Source of the DNA: Planctomycetaceae bacterium
Lineage (GTDB): Bacteria; Planctomycetota; Planctomycetia; Pirellulales; Pirellulaceae
Reading direction: 5' to 3'
Assembly: GCA_016794985.1 (NCBI GenBank)
Contig: JAEUIQ010000019.1
Location: 1 to 64,000 of the forward strand
DNA: 64,000 bases
A program made the translations under genes and the position numbers. Positions within the stretch are counted from its first letter, which is position 1, and the number at the start of each line of letters is the position of its first letter. This document shows positions 46,419 through 55,438 of the stretch, in pieces. The notes under the pieces are model-generated. The model was given only the letters and a program-made list of their open reading frames with translations, searched no databases and was not told the origin of the DNA.

Positions 46419-47654
46419 TTATTCGTCTTTGTGCAGCGTCAGACGCACCGAGATCGCGTATCGCTGGCCGTTGCGAAATACAGTCAGCGATAACGGTTCG
46501 TTGATCGGCGATTGACTGACCAACAAAACGAAATGCGAGTCGTCGCGAACTTGTTGGTTGTCGAATTCCAGGATGACATCGCCGATTTCAAGGCCCGATT
46601 CGGCGGCTGGGGAATCCGCACCAATTCGCAGCACTCTAGCTCCAAAGACGGTATTCAAACCCAGACTGGCCGCGGTTTTGGCCGAGTACTGCGAGTCCAA
46701 ATGCACACCCAGGAAGGCTCGTCGGACGCGGCCGTAGTCAATCAAATCGGTGGCAACCCGATGAGCCATACGAATGGGAATGGAAAAGCCAATCCCATCA
46801 TTGCCACCCGAATTGCTGGCGATTGCCGTATTGATTGCGATGACTTGGCCCTGCAAGTTTATCAGTGGCCCGCCGCTGTTGCCCGGATTGATGGCAGCGT
46901 CAGTTTGGAAAAAATCTTGGTACGCAACGCCCGACTTTCCCAAGTCCAAGTTACGGCGACCGGTCGCGCTGATGATCCCGGAACTGACCGAGTGATTCAA
47001 GCCGAACGGGCTGCCAATTGCGACCACGAAATCACCAACTCCAACTTGGTCACTGTCGCCCAAAGGCGCCGGAGTCAAACCCGTCGCGTTAAGCCCCAAT
47101 ACGGCCAAATCCGTTTTCGAATCTTCCCAAATCTGCGTCGGATAGTAGAACGTCCCATCGTGAAACTGAACAAAGATACTGTTGGCCGTCGCCCCATTGA
47201 TCACATGACGATTGGTGAGAACGTAAAACTTGTCACGATGCTCCAAGATGATCCCGGCCCCCGCCTCTTCGGTTTCCACGGTTCTTGAAGCGTCGCGTCC
47301 ACCTGTCAACAAGCGATCTTCGCTGGTCGTGACTTTCTTGGCTTCGATATGCACGACACTGGGCGCTGTCCAAGCCACGACTTTTTTCAGCTGACTGTAA
47401 ACTTCGAGTGTCGGCGCATCCAATGGCAGGGCAGGGCGATAAACGGTTGTTCGCTGCCCACTTGTGGCTTCCGCTGGAAACGAACCGGATTGAGGTCGTG
47501 ACGAATCGTTGCGAATAGGTTGTCCCAACACCGGCGTTGGCGACGACTGCGCCATGGCAAACGGGCCGCCCAAACTCCAAGCCCACAGAATCATTAAGAA
47601 TCCGACGGTTCGAGCATTCCGGATCAGGCAAAACGATAGTGGATGTGAGTTCAT
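46419..47654 (-). CDS. HtrA/DegP-like serine protease, single PDZ
   Basis: A 411-residue exported trypsin-like protease. A hydrophobic signal helix (about 18-32) is followed by a linker, then the protease domain with His150 (LTNRHVING), Asp182 (SKTDLAVLG) and Ser260 (NPGNSGGPLI), the complete triad, and one PDZ domain (about 320-405, RAFLGVHLDSQ and DSPAAESGLEIGDVILEFD). The HtrA family handles misfolded periplasmic proteins. The start is uncertain: ATG 47654 suits a signal peptide; 47729 is an upstream alternative that adds 25 residues. It is convergent with gnd. Confidence 0.9.
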   Translation of the reverse strand: MNSHPLSFCLIRNARTVGFLMILWAWSLGGPFAMAQSSPTPVLGQPIRNDSSRPQSGSFPAEATSGQRTTVYRPALPLDAPTLEVYSQLKKVVAWTAPSVVHIEAKKVTTSEDRLLTGGRDASRTVETEEAGAGIILEHRDKFYVLTNRHVINGATANSIFVQFHDGTFYYPTQIWEDSKTDLAVLGLNATGLTPAPLGDSDQVGVGDFVVAIGSPFGLNHSVSSGIISATGRRNLDLGKSGVAYQDFFQTDAAINPGNSGGPLINLQGQVIAINTAIASNSGGNDGIGFSIPIRMAHRVATDLIDYGRVRRAFLGVHLDSQYSAKTAASLGLNTVFGARVLRIGADSPAAESGLEIGDVILEFDNQQVRDDSHFVLLVSQSPINEPLSLTVFRNGQRYAISVRLTLHKDE

Positions 47655-47729
47655 TGGGATGCTTGTCGGCAAAGGGCACGTGAACGAACATTCACGTTGG
47701 AGGGTCTTTGTCATCATCAGAGAAAACAT

Positions 47730-48445
47730 GACTCAATAGGTCCGTTAACATGGTCCCAAATTCGTCGCGTTTCACCGATCAAACCGTCACGTCTAATCGT
47801 AGCGTTCAGGTAAACAAAACGCCAAACGTAAACTTGCGGTCTATTGCGATTTCTTCCAACTATTACGTTCGCGCCGTCGGAAAGGTTTGCCTAACCCACA
47901 AATTTTCGCAAGATTGTCGGTCGCTTGTGGGGTTATGCTGTTCGACTTGGTCATTTGCTCGTGGTAATCCCTAATGTTGATTCTTTCGTCAAAGGTGTCA
48001 CTCGACGGTCCTTGTGGCAAAGACGGGCTTCTATTTGGAGTAAGCACTTGCTGCTTTTGGAATGACAAAGTTTGCGAGACCGTTAGAACCGATACATTCG
48101 ACACAGTCCGGCGTTGAAACATTTGTTTTCAGGTCTCGGCTGATTGGTCTGAACGACGAAAACATCCGATCTCAAGGGAAAGGCACGGGAACTGTGGACC
48201 GAGTTCCAGACGGGACCTTTGCCAAATATTCGTGCCGATAGACCGACATCCGGATGTTTTTCCCAGAACCCCCAAACTAACAGTTTGACACTGGTTTTGA
48301 GCCCATTTAGAATTGCATCTGGATTGGTAAGCGTTTGCCGAGCGGGGTTTTTGGCGTCGGATTCGTTGCCGAATAGTGTTTTTTTTGCTTAATTTTGCTC
48401 GATCGGTCTCTAAGCCGGTCGTGTCAGAATTTCAGGGAGTTGCCG
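47730..48445. other. Long divergent intergenic region
   Basis: About 700 bases without a gene between the HtrA-like gene and the coiled-coil protein gene. It holds a near-consensus promoter at 48285-48313 (separate entry). An inverted pair AAAACATCCG (about 48160) and CGGATGTTTT (about 48251) flanks the stretch upstream of it. The 132-base leader between promoter and the ATG at 48446 is long enough for regulation, but I see no known riboswitch. Confidence 0.5.
48285..48313 (+). promoter_or_regulatory. Near-consensus sigma-70 promoter
   Basis: TTGACA at 48285-48290 and TAGAAT at 48308-48313, separated by exactly 17 bases. It points to the coiled-coil membrane protein gene at 48446. Confidence 0.7.
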
Positions 48446-49855
48446 ATGGCGCTGCGTGAGAATCAAGTCTATACGATTGGCCTGATCATTTCGGTGATGT
48501 TGACCGTGGTCCTGGGGCTATTGGCATTTTTCGGCTTCAGCAGTGCGTCGCAAGAAAGCGTACGTGCTCAAGAAGCTGAAAAGAAGCTGAAGGAAGAACG
48601 AGCGGTTCGTGAGTCAGCCGAAAGCGCTGTGACGGCGATGAAGATCATGGTTGGGGTTTCAGCCAGCAGTTCCTTGCAAGACGCCATTGGTGGCGTTACC
48701 GATGCGGAGTTGCAGAAGGACATCTCCGAAGCACAAACGATGTTCAACAACGACATGAAGCTGTTCACTTCGGGATCAGAAGACGCCGCGAATCGCTCTT
48801 ACAGTAGCTTGGTGAAGAACCTGTTGACGGTCGTGAACAACACGAACAATAGCCTGCGTGTCGAGACCGAAAACGTCAACATCGCGAATACTGAGAAGAA
48901 GACCGATGTTGAAAAGGCAAATGCTCGGGCGGACGGCTTGCAACAAGAAGTAACAACCCTTAACGCACGAGTGGCCCAGCTGCAAACAGAGCTAGAAACG
49001 GCCAAGAATGATTTTGCAGCGAAATTGGCGGCGGCAGAAGAAGCGCACAACCAAGGCGTCAAGACCTTCCGTGATCAAATTGCGGCTTTGACAACCGAAC
49101 GTGACGCCCTCAACAACAAGGCCAACAAGACCGAAGAGGTTTTGAATGCGAAAGTGGTTCAATTGCAGCAATACGAACGGAAAAAGTTCTTGATTGCGGA
49201 TGGTCGGATCGTTGACCTTTCCCCGACAACCGGCCGAGTATATGTCAACTTAGGTTCGGAAGATGGACTCTATCGCAAGATTAGCTTCAGCGTGTTTGGC
49301 CGCGGAGTGGAGTTGGAAGCCGGCTTGGAGAAGGCCACCATTGAAATCACCAATATTTTGGGACCTCACTCCTCCGAGGCACGCATCCTTGGCCAGAACG
49401 AGCGGGACCCGATTTTGCCAAACGACCAAATTGTAACGGCAACGTGGGAACCAGGTGGATACAAAGTCCCGGTTGCCATCAGTGGGATTATCGATCTGAA
49501 TGGCGATGGGGAATCGGATTTGGAACGGCTCAAGGGGTTCATTGTCAAGAACCATGGGCAGATTTCGGCGGTCATGAACGAAGTCGGCGAAATCGAAGGT
49601 AAGATCGATTTAAACACCCGCTATCTGATCGTTGGTGACGAGCCGCAAGAAGATCGGGCTCGGCAAGCGTTCAGCAAACTGGACTTGGATGCTGGGACTT
49701 ATCGAGTCCAAAAGATCTCGGTTCGCGAGTTTTTGCACCTCAATGGCTTTCATCCGGAACCGAGCATTCGCAGCTTGGATAGCATGGAGCCGAAGATCGA
49801 AGGTTTTGAACCACGCCGTCCACCGGCCAATGGCTCGGCCTTTACCCAACAGTAG
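48446..49855 (+). CDS. Membrane-anchored coiled-coil protein, unknown
   Basis: A 469-residue protein of unknown family. One N-terminal transmembrane helix (about 9-30, YTIGLIISVMLTVVLGLLAFFG) is followed by coiled-coil regions (about 38-60 and 140-245, rich in Glu, Lys, Ala; ARVAQLQTELETAKNDFAAKL), then a beta-rich domain (GRIVDLSPTTGRVYVNLGSEDGLY, KATIEITNILGPHSSEARIL) resembling small SH3-like barrels, and a C-terminal globular region (LNTRYLIVGDEPQED). A good ribosome site (CAGGGAG) precedes ATG 48446. The strong promoter suggests a structural, abundant envelope role. Confidence 0.7.
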   Translation: MALRENQVYTIGLIISVMLTVVLGLLAFFGFSSASQESVRAQEAEKKLKEERAVRESAESAVTAMKIMVGVSASSSLQDAIGGVTDAELQKDISEAQTMFNNDMKLFTSGSEDAANRSYSSLVKNLLTVVNNTNNSLRVETENVNIANTEKKTDVEKANARADGLQQEVTTLNARVAQLQTELETAKNDFAAKLAAAEEAHNQGVKTFRDQIAALTTERDALNNKANKTEEVLNAKVVQLQQYERKKFLIADGRIVDLSPTTGRVYVNLGSEDGLYRKISFSVFGRGVELEAGLEKATIEITNILGPHSSEARILGQNERDPILPNDQIVTATWEPGGYKVPVAISGIIDLNGDGESDLERLKGFIVKNHGQISAVMNEVGEIEGKIDLNTRYLIVGDEPQEDRARQAFSKLDLDAGTYRVQKISVREFLHLNGFHPEPSIRSLDSMEPKIEGFEPRRPPANGSAFTQQ

Positions 49856-49904
49856 AGGGTTCGTCCCCTCGAATTGGGGCTTGTCGATTGGATTTATTTG
49901 ACAA

Positions 49905-49949
49905 AAAACCGGCACGACGGGCGTGTTCACGCTTGAAGCCGCCGGTTTT
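49905..49949 (+). terminator. Probable intrinsic terminator
   Basis: AAAACCGGC and GCCGGTTTT form a 9-bp stem with a 27-base loop, starting 49 bases after the stop at 49855 and upstream of rpmB. The T-run is inside the 3' arm. Confidence 0.6.
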
Positions 49950-50040
49950 CTTCGTTAAACTGCTCCCCCACGTCAAGCTGAAACGGCCGAAGTGATCGTT
50001 TCAGTGCGGATGTTTGATAGCGTTTGTGAAAGGTGTGCGA

Positions 50041-50304
50041 ATGGCTCGGGAATGCGAAGTTTGCGGCAAGAAGCCCTTGACCGGTAAGCAGATTGAAATT
50101 CGCGGTGTCGCCAAGTATTTGGGCGGTGTGGGTACCAAGGTAACCGGTATCACCAAGCGGAAATTTCGGCCGAATTTGAAGAGCGTCAAGGTTTCGCTAC
50201 CCAATGGGGAAATTCGTCGCATGCGAGTTTGTACTCAGTGCATCCGCAGCGGTAGAATCACCAAAGCGATCAAAGCCAAACCATTTGCACTGCCGACGGC
50301 CTAG
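50041..50304 (+). CDS. rpmB: 50S ribosomal protein L28
   Basis: An 87-residue L28 with the conserved start ECEVCGKKPLTG and KRKFRPNLKSVKV. Two Cys pairs, CEVC and CTQC, make a zinc ribbon, the C+ form of L28. The ATG at 50041 is preceded by AAAGGTG; the nearby upstream ATG (50014) would add nine residues that are not part of the family. It stands alone between two terminators. Confidence 0.96.
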   Translation: MARECEVCGKKPLTGKQIEIRGVAKYLGGVGTKVTGITKRKFRPNLKSVKVSLPNGEIRRMRVCTQCIRSGRITKAIKAKPFALPTA

Positions 50305-50409
50305 TTCGAACCCAGGTGCTCTGTCCAAGGGAATTCTCCTCGAAGGGTTCTCATTGGGGGGGGTGATCTGGGTGTTGGTTGCCGGACAATTGCATAAATA
50401 GAATTATTG

Positions 50410-50443
50410 AAAGCGAGTTGGTTTGGGCCTGCTCGCTTTTTTT
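50410..50443 (+). terminator. Strong intrinsic terminator after rpmB
   Basis: AAAGCGAG and CTCGCTTT form an 8-bp stem with a 14-base loop followed by a run of T (7 in total). It lies about 105 bases after the rpmB stop. The remaining stretch from 50305 to 50610 has no gene; a 9-G run sits near 50345. Confidence 0.85.
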
Positions 50444-50610
50444 CGTTTGATCACGGCAGTCCCCGGCCGGGACAATTTGTTTTTCACGTCGGGGCGTCCG
50501 GACCGTCTAGTATTCGTGGGCATGGCGTCAAGTTTTCCCAAGAGAGTTTGCGACTCGGAGTTTCAGGATTGGTAAAGTCAGCCGACCGCAGATCCAATAC
50601 GGACACAAAA

Positions 50611-51414
50611 ATGGAGCCTGCCTGGGGCCGGTGGGGCCCGGTGGCTAGGGGACTTGTGAGTATTTGGCTTGGTTATCACGTGTTGGCGATGTTTGTTTCG
50701 CCTTGGGCCGTTCCGCCGACGAGCCAATTAGCAATTTCTGTTCAAAGCTACGTCGCCCATTATCAGACGGTTTTGTATCTGAATCATGGTTATCGCTTTT
50801 TTGCTCCGGACCCTGGTCCAGCGAATATCGTTGGATTTTCGGTGATAAAAGCCGACGGTTCGCAAATCAACGGGATTTTCCCAGATCGAAATGCGATCAA
50901 CCGAGACTATCCTCGGCTGAACTATCATCGGTGGTTCATGTGGTCCGAGACGTTGGGGCGAATGTTTTCGCAATGGGTTTCCCCGTCCGACTTCGCGCGC
51001 TATGTCGAACTGGAAAACGCGCGAGCGGATGAGCTAAGGCAGAGTGGCTTGGCACTGGAGGCCGATCGTGTGATGGCCGGCCTAAACCTTGATCAGCAAG
51101 TTTGGGCAGTTGCGGACCGAGATCGGGTTCGTATCTTGACCCGAGTTGCCCAAGAGTTATTGAAGCGGCATCAGGGAGTGGAACTTCGCTTGACGATGAA
51201 TCAAAGAATGATTCCGTCGCTGTCGGAAGCTCGAGCTGGCATGCAAACCTCGGATTCGCGACTGTTGGAACCGGAGCGAGCTATTGAACTTGGTCGATGG
51301 CGATGGGATGTTGCGACTGGATCGGCGCAAATCTTGGAAGCTGGCGACTCGCCATCAACAGAGCCGACGATTGAAGAGTTCCCCACACGCAGCGAGAGTT
51401 CTGAAAATGAATGA
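50611..51414 (+). CDS. Membrane protein, partner of HTTM gene
   Basis: A 267-residue protein that I do not recognise. One hydrophobic helix (about 12-32, LVSIWLGYHVLAMFVSPWAV) near the N-terminus leads into a soluble part with LNHGYRFFAPDPGPANIVGF and DYPRLNYHRWFMW, and a charged C-terminus. Its stop overlaps the following HTTM gene start by 8 bases (ATGAATGA), so the two are coupled. Start at 50611 was chosen because the preceding frame (from 50407) is Ser/Gly-rich and noncoding-looking and overlaps the terminator. Confidence 0.65.
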   Translation: MEPAWGRWGPVARGLVSIWLGYHVLAMFVSPWAVPPTSQLAISVQSYVAHYQTVLYLNHGYRFFAPDPGPANIVGFSVIKADGSQINGIFPDRNAINRDYPRLNYHRWFMWSETLGRMFSQWVSPSDFARYVELENARADELRQSGLALEADRVMAGLNLDQQVWAVADRDRVRILTRVAQELLKRHQGVELRLTMNQRMIPSLSEARAGMQTSDSRLLEPERAIELGRWRWDVATGSAQILEAGDSPSTEPTIEEFPTRSESSENE

Positions 51415-52396
51415 TCCGCGTCGCCTGCATCTCCTGTTTAATGCGGTCTGCGCTCAGGTGTTGGCGTATCTGGTTCAGTCGGGGACTGAACTATGGCTCG
51501 GGTGGAATTCTTTTTGGTTTACCCCACGTCGCACCTATTGGTTAGGCTTGCTACGAATTGGCGCGGGCTGCATGGCTCTATACACGCACGCCGTCTGGAC
51601 CATCGACTTTGAAGCCTTCTTGGGCACCGATCGGATGATCGGCCCGGAGATTGCGCCGCAGATGAATCCGACCTCTTGGCACTGGAGCCACTTTGATGTC
51701 GTCTCCGGTTCGCAGTCGCTATGGGCGCTACACTGGGTTGCGATTGGCTCGTTTGCGGCTTTTACGGTTGGAGTCGGTATGCCCTGGACGGGTTGGCTCG
51801 CTGCTTTTTTTGCCATCTCGTATGCTCATCGGGCTACGGGAGCATTGTTCGGGTTGGATCAAATGAATGTCGCATTGGTCACTTACCTGACTTTGGGCGG
51901 GGCAGGGCGGTCGTGGAGCGTCGACCAATGGTGGCGACAACGTCGGTCAATCGCAGAGGGAAGTGCTACCTCACCGGATGAACTGAGTGTGTGGGCGAAC
52001 ATTGGAACTCGGCTAATCCAATTACAGCTATGTATCATTTATTGGTTTGCTGGGACTGGAAAGCTTCAGGGCGTCACGTGGTGGAACGGCGAAGCGATGT
52101 GGGGTGCATTGGCTTCGTATCAATATCAATCTATCGACATGACTTGGTTACACGAATACCCAAATCTATTGGCCCTTGCCACTCATTTGACAATTGTTTG
52201 GGAGATTAGTTACACGTTTCTGGTGTGGCCCAAAAGAACTCGTCCAGTGGTCATTGGAATGGCGGTCTTGGTCCATGTCGGAATCGGCGTATTGCTGGGG
52301 ATGATGACGTTTGGCGTGATCATGGTGATCGCGAACTTGGCATTCGTTGAATGGAAAGACTTATTTTTGACGCGTAATGAAACCCGCCGGTCGTGA
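51407..52396 (+). CDS. HTTM-domain protein (vitamin K-dependent gamma-carboxylase-like)
   Basis: A 329-residue membrane protein with about eight hydrophobic helices. Features include RTYWLGLLRIGAGCMALYTH, HWSHFDVVSGSQSLWALHWVAI, and IYWFAGTGKLQGVTWWNGEAMW, the pattern of HTTM proteins, related to the membrane part of gamma-glutamyl carboxylases. The lumenal-type domain of the carboxylase is missing; the upstream coupled gene might supply that function. Ligand and reaction are unknown in bacteria. Confidence 0.75.
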   Translation: MNDPRRLHLLFNAVCAQVLAYLVQSGTELWLGWNSFWFTPRRTYWLGLLRIGAGCMALYTHAVWTIDFEAFLGTDRMIGPEIAPQMNPTSWHWSHFDVVSGSQSLWALHWVAIGSFAAFTVGVGMPWTGWLAAFFAISYAHRATGALFGLDQMNVALVTYLTLGGAGRSWSVDQWWRQRRSIAEGSATSPDELSVWANIGTRLIQLQLCIIYWFAGTGKLQGVTWWNGEAMWGALASYQYQSIDMTWLHEYPNLLALATHLTIVWEISYTFLVWPKRTRPVVIGMAVLVHVGIGVLLGMMTFGVIMVIANLAFVEWKDLFLTRNETRRS

Positions 52397-52578
52397 CGGA
52401 CTCAACGATGGTAGCTAGAATTCCCCTGGAACTCATGGGCGAAACCTATAACGATTGGCTCCCAGAGCCGACAGCGATTGTTGAATTCGAGCGGGCGATT
52501 GCCTGCATGTTAGATGAAAATGCGGTTCAGATAGCGAAAGCGTTCCTTTGTCAGATGTCTGAGATATGCGGTACTTGA
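52393..52578 (+). CDS. Possible small ORF, coupled to both neighbours
   Basis: A 61-codon frame beginning with GTG at 52393, whose GTGA overlaps the HTTM stop, and ending 13 bases inside truA. The product (LELMGETYNDWLPEPTAIVEFERAIACML) has no known family. The arrangement would fill the otherwise 170-base gap, but coding evidence is weak; ATG 52408 is an alternative start. Confidence 0.3.
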   Translation: MTDSTMVARIPLELMGETYNDWLPEPTAIVEFERAIACMLDENAVQIAKAFLCQMSEICGT

Positions 52579-53339
52579 AGTTGACCGTCGCTTACGACGG
52601 CACCCACTTTGTCGGCTGGCAGATTCAGCCCAATGGGCCAAGTATTCAAGGTCATCTACAAGAGGCTTGGCAGGCGGTCACCGGAGAATCGCTGGTGATG
52701 ACGGGCTCTGGCCGCACGGACTCTGGGGTTCATGCCGTGGGGCAAGTTGCGAGTTTGGTAACCCACCATCCGTTACCCGTCGCTGCGATTCCAGGCGCGC
52801 TGAATGCAAACCTTCCGGAAACAATCGTTGTGCGGGAGGCGAGGGAAATGGACTATGATTTCCATGCGATTCGCGATGCCGTCGCCAAGACATATCGTTA
52901 CACGATTCAGATGGGACGCCGGCGCAGCCCGTTCCTGTTGCAACGAAGTTGGTACGTCCCGCGCGAGTTGGATACTGAGTTGATGAGCAGGGCAGGGCAG
53001 TTGTTTATCGGTCGTCACGACTTCGCAAGTCTACAGTCGGCCGGTGCCCCGCGTCGCTCAACCATACGCACCATTCTGAAGATGGTCTGTGAAACGATAG
53101 ATGTCGATGGCTTTCCTTTGTTTCAAGTCTACGTGACGGGCGACGGATTTCTTTACAACATGGTGCGGAACCTTGTTGGCACGCTCATGCTCGTCGGACG
53201 CAAACGATTGCTCCCCGAAGACATTCCCAAGATTTTGGCGGCAAAAGATCGCACGATTGCTGGACCAACCGCCCCTGCGGCTGGTTTAACTTTGATGCAT
53301 GTTGAATATCAACGACCCGATCAAGTGAACGGCGTATGA
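52566..53339 (+). CDS. truA: tRNA pseudouridine synthase A
   Basis: A 257-residue TruA that makes pseudouridine at positions 38-40 of tRNAs. The N-terminus has VAYDGTHFVGWQIQP, the catalytic Asp lies in GSGRTDSGVHA (about residue 52), and FHAIRDAVAKTYRYTI and DFASLQSAG are also typical; NLVGTLMLVG closes the fold. Length standard. Its stop overlaps the glycosyltransferase start (ATGA). Confidence 0.95.
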   Translation: MRYLKLTVAYDGTHFVGWQIQPNGPSIQGHLQEAWQAVTGESLVMTGSGRTDSGVHAVGQVASLVTHHPLPVAAIPGALNANLPETIVVREAREMDYDFHAIRDAVAKTYRYTIQMGRRRSPFLLQRSWYVPRELDTELMSRAGQLFIGRHDFASLQSAGAPRRSTIRTILKMVCETIDVDGFPLFQVYVTGDGFLYNMVRNLVGTLMLVGRKRLLPEDIPKILAAKDRTIAGPTAPAAGLTLMHVEYQRPDQVNGV

Positions 53340-54499
53340 AAATCGTACATGTCATTACGCGAATGATTATCGGCGGCGCTCAGGAGAACACGCTCTATAA
53401 CTGTCTGGATTTGGCGCGAGACTTTGGGGACGAGGTTACTTTGTTGACTGGACCGACGACTGGTCCTGAAGGCCAGTTATTGGAGGGCCTGAGCGAAGAG
53501 GCACGCCAGTCGATTCGCATCGAAGTGATTCCTACTTTACGCCGAAGCATTCACCCACTGGATGACCGACGCGCGCTGCTGGCGATCTCGTCGGCGATCA
53601 AGCAGATTCGGCCCGATGTGGTGCATACGCATAGTGCGAAAGCGGGCTTCTTGGGACGATTAGCCGCATGGCGGTTGCAAGTTCCGGCGGTTGTTCACAC
53701 GGTGCACGGTGCCCCGTTCCATGAGTATCAAAATCGAGGTAGTTATTGGCTGTTTCGCTGGCTCGAGTGGCACGCGGCCAAACACTGTCATCACATGATC
53801 AGCGTGGCGGACGCCATGACGGATTTGATGGTGGCGGCGCGGGTGGCTCGACGCGAGAAATTTACCACGATTTACAGTGGAATGGAGGTTCAGCCATTTC
53901 TAGAGGCCTTTCAACAAAGAGCCGCGACGCGAAGGGAATGGAATTTTCAGGAAAAGGATCTCGTGGTTGGCAAGATCGCGAGATTGGCTCCGCTGAAAGG
54001 GCACGAGTACTTGTTGCAAAGTGCGATCGCCGTCATTCAACAGAACCCGCGAGTCAAGTTCTTCTTGGTAGGCAATGGAACCAAGACAGAAGAAATCAAA
54101 CGCGAGATTGACCGGTTAGGACTCAGCGATCATTTTGTACTTACCGGGTTGGTGGCACCCCGTCAAATCCCGAGCCTGATTTCGGCGATGGACGTGGTGG
54201 TCCATACGAGTCTCCGAGAAGGCTTGGCTCGCGTTCTGCCGCAGGCTTTGCTGGCGGGGGTTCCCGTGGTATCGTTTGATATCGACGGTGCTCGCGAAGT
54301 TTGCGTAGACGGAGAAACCGGTGGGTTGGTTGCACCCCGCGATACGACCGGCTTGACGCAGTGCCTACTGCGATTGGCTGGCGACGCTGAACTTCGCAGC
54401 CGGTTGGGCAGGGCAGGGCAAGATCGCTGCCGACAGGTTTTCGACCACCATTACATGACCGAAAAAATCCGCGAAGTGTATCGACAAGTTTTGAGGTAA
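53336..54499 (+). CDS. Glycosyltransferase family 4
   Basis: A 387-residue GT-B glycosyltransferase. The N-domain starts HVITRMIIGGAQENTLYN; HTHSAKAGFLGRLAAW lies at the domain interface; the C-domain has GKIARLAPLKGHEYLL, FFLVGNGTK and SLREGLARVLPQALLAGVPVV, the donor site (normally E-x7-E; the second Glu is replaced by Gln). It retains sugar from an NDP-sugar and adds it to a lipid- or polysaccharide-type acceptor. Overlaps truA by 4 bases and is followed by a kinase gene after 4 bases. Confidence 0.9.
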   Translation: MKIVHVITRMIIGGAQENTLYNCLDLARDFGDEVTLLTGPTTGPEGQLLEGLSEEARQSIRIEVIPTLRRSIHPLDDRRALLAISSAIKQIRPDVVHTHSAKAGFLGRLAAWRLQVPAVVHTVHGAPFHEYQNRGSYWLFRWLEWHAAKHCHHMISVADAMTDLMVAARVARREKFTTIYSGMEVQPFLEAFQQRAATRREWNFQEKDLVVGKIARLAPLKGHEYLLQSAIAVIQQNPRVKFFLVGNGTKTEEIKREIDRLGLSDHFVLTGLVAPRQIPSLISAMDVVVHTSLREGLARVLPQALLAGVPVVSFDIDGAREVCVDGETGGLVAPRDTTGLTQCLLRLAGDAELRSRLGRAGQDRCRQVFDHHYMTEKIREVYRQVLR

Positions 54500-54503
54500 G
54501 CCC

Positions 54504-55388
54504 ATGGCAAGTGGACAACATTTCTTGGGACCTTTTCAATTGGTTCGGATCATTCGTGCCGGCCAAACTTGTCAGGTTTGGGAAGCATTAAGAACGGGCA
54601 CGGACGAACGAGTTGCATTGAAGGTCTTGTTGCAAGAACATCTTCGGAAGAAGGAACTCGTGGAAGCCTTGCGCCACGAGGCCAATGTAGGCAAGACGTT
54701 GGATCATCCGCGAGTCATTAAGATTCATGGCTTTTACCAGCAGCACTCGCTGCCGTTCGTCGCGATGGAGCTTTTTGCTGCCAACAACATCAAGCAAGAG
54801 GTGCGGGATAACTTGGACCGTCTGTTGTTGGATATCGACTCGGTGTTGGTTGCATGTTGCGAAGGCGTCGCGCACTTACATAAGAAGGGCTGGATTCACT
54901 GCGACATGAAACCCGACAATTTCCTGATCGACCCCAGCACAAGAATTGTCAAACTAATTGACTTTTCGATTGCTCAAAAATTCCAGAAGTCGATCTTCGG
55001 TGGTTGGGGAGGAAGCAACAAGTCGGTTTCGGGCACGCGAAGCTATATGTCTCCCGAACAGATTCGCAACAAACCGTTATCAACGGCCACGGATGTTTAT
55101 GGTTTGGGTTGCACATTCTTTGAAATGGTTAGTGGCAAATTGCCTTACACAGCCAGCAATCCGAATGAACTGCTTTCGAAACACTTAGGCTCTCCTATCC
55201 CTTCGGTGTTGCCAGCCAACAACTTGGTCTCCGATGCGTTTGCTGATATCTTGACCAAGATGATGGCCAAAAACCCGGCGGATCGTTATCAGACCGTTGA
55301 CACGGTCTTGAGTGAGATCAAGAAGGTCCGTGTCCTGCGACCTGGGTCCCAGAAAAAAGTACAAGCTCGTATCGATGGAACCAATTGA
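54504..55388 (+). CDS. Serine/threonine protein kinase, atypical DFG
   Basis: A 294-residue Hanks-type kinase without transmembrane helix or sensor domain. Lys40 (VALKV), Glu59 and the catalytic HCDMKPDN (Asp134) are present, but the Gly loop has a single Gly (RAGQTCQV), the HRD Arg is Cys133, and DFG is DFS (Asp153-Phe-Ser155). The activation region GTRSYMSPEQ and DVYGLGCTFFEM are standard. The metal-binding Asp is retained, so activity is possible. It follows a glycosyltransferase, which might be a target; GAGGT precedes the ATG by 7 bases. Confidence 0.88.
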   Translation: MASGQHFLGPFQLVRIIRAGQTCQVWEALRTGTDERVALKVLLQEHLRKKELVEALRHEANVGKTLDHPRVIKIHGFYQQHSLPFVAMELFAANNIKQEVRDNLDRLLLDIDSVLVACCEGVAHLHKKGWIHCDMKPDNFLIDPSTRIVKLIDFSIAQKFQKSIFGGWGGSNKSVSGTRSYMSPEQIRNKPLSTATDVYGLGCTFFEMVSGKLPYTASNPNELLSKHLGSPIPSVLPANNLVSDAFADILTKMMAKNPADRYQTVDTVLSEIKKVRVLRPGSQKKVQARIDGTN

Positions 55389-55438
55389 GATTGATGTTCC
55401 TGAGTACGACATATCCCCCTAAATAAAAGCTGAACGCC

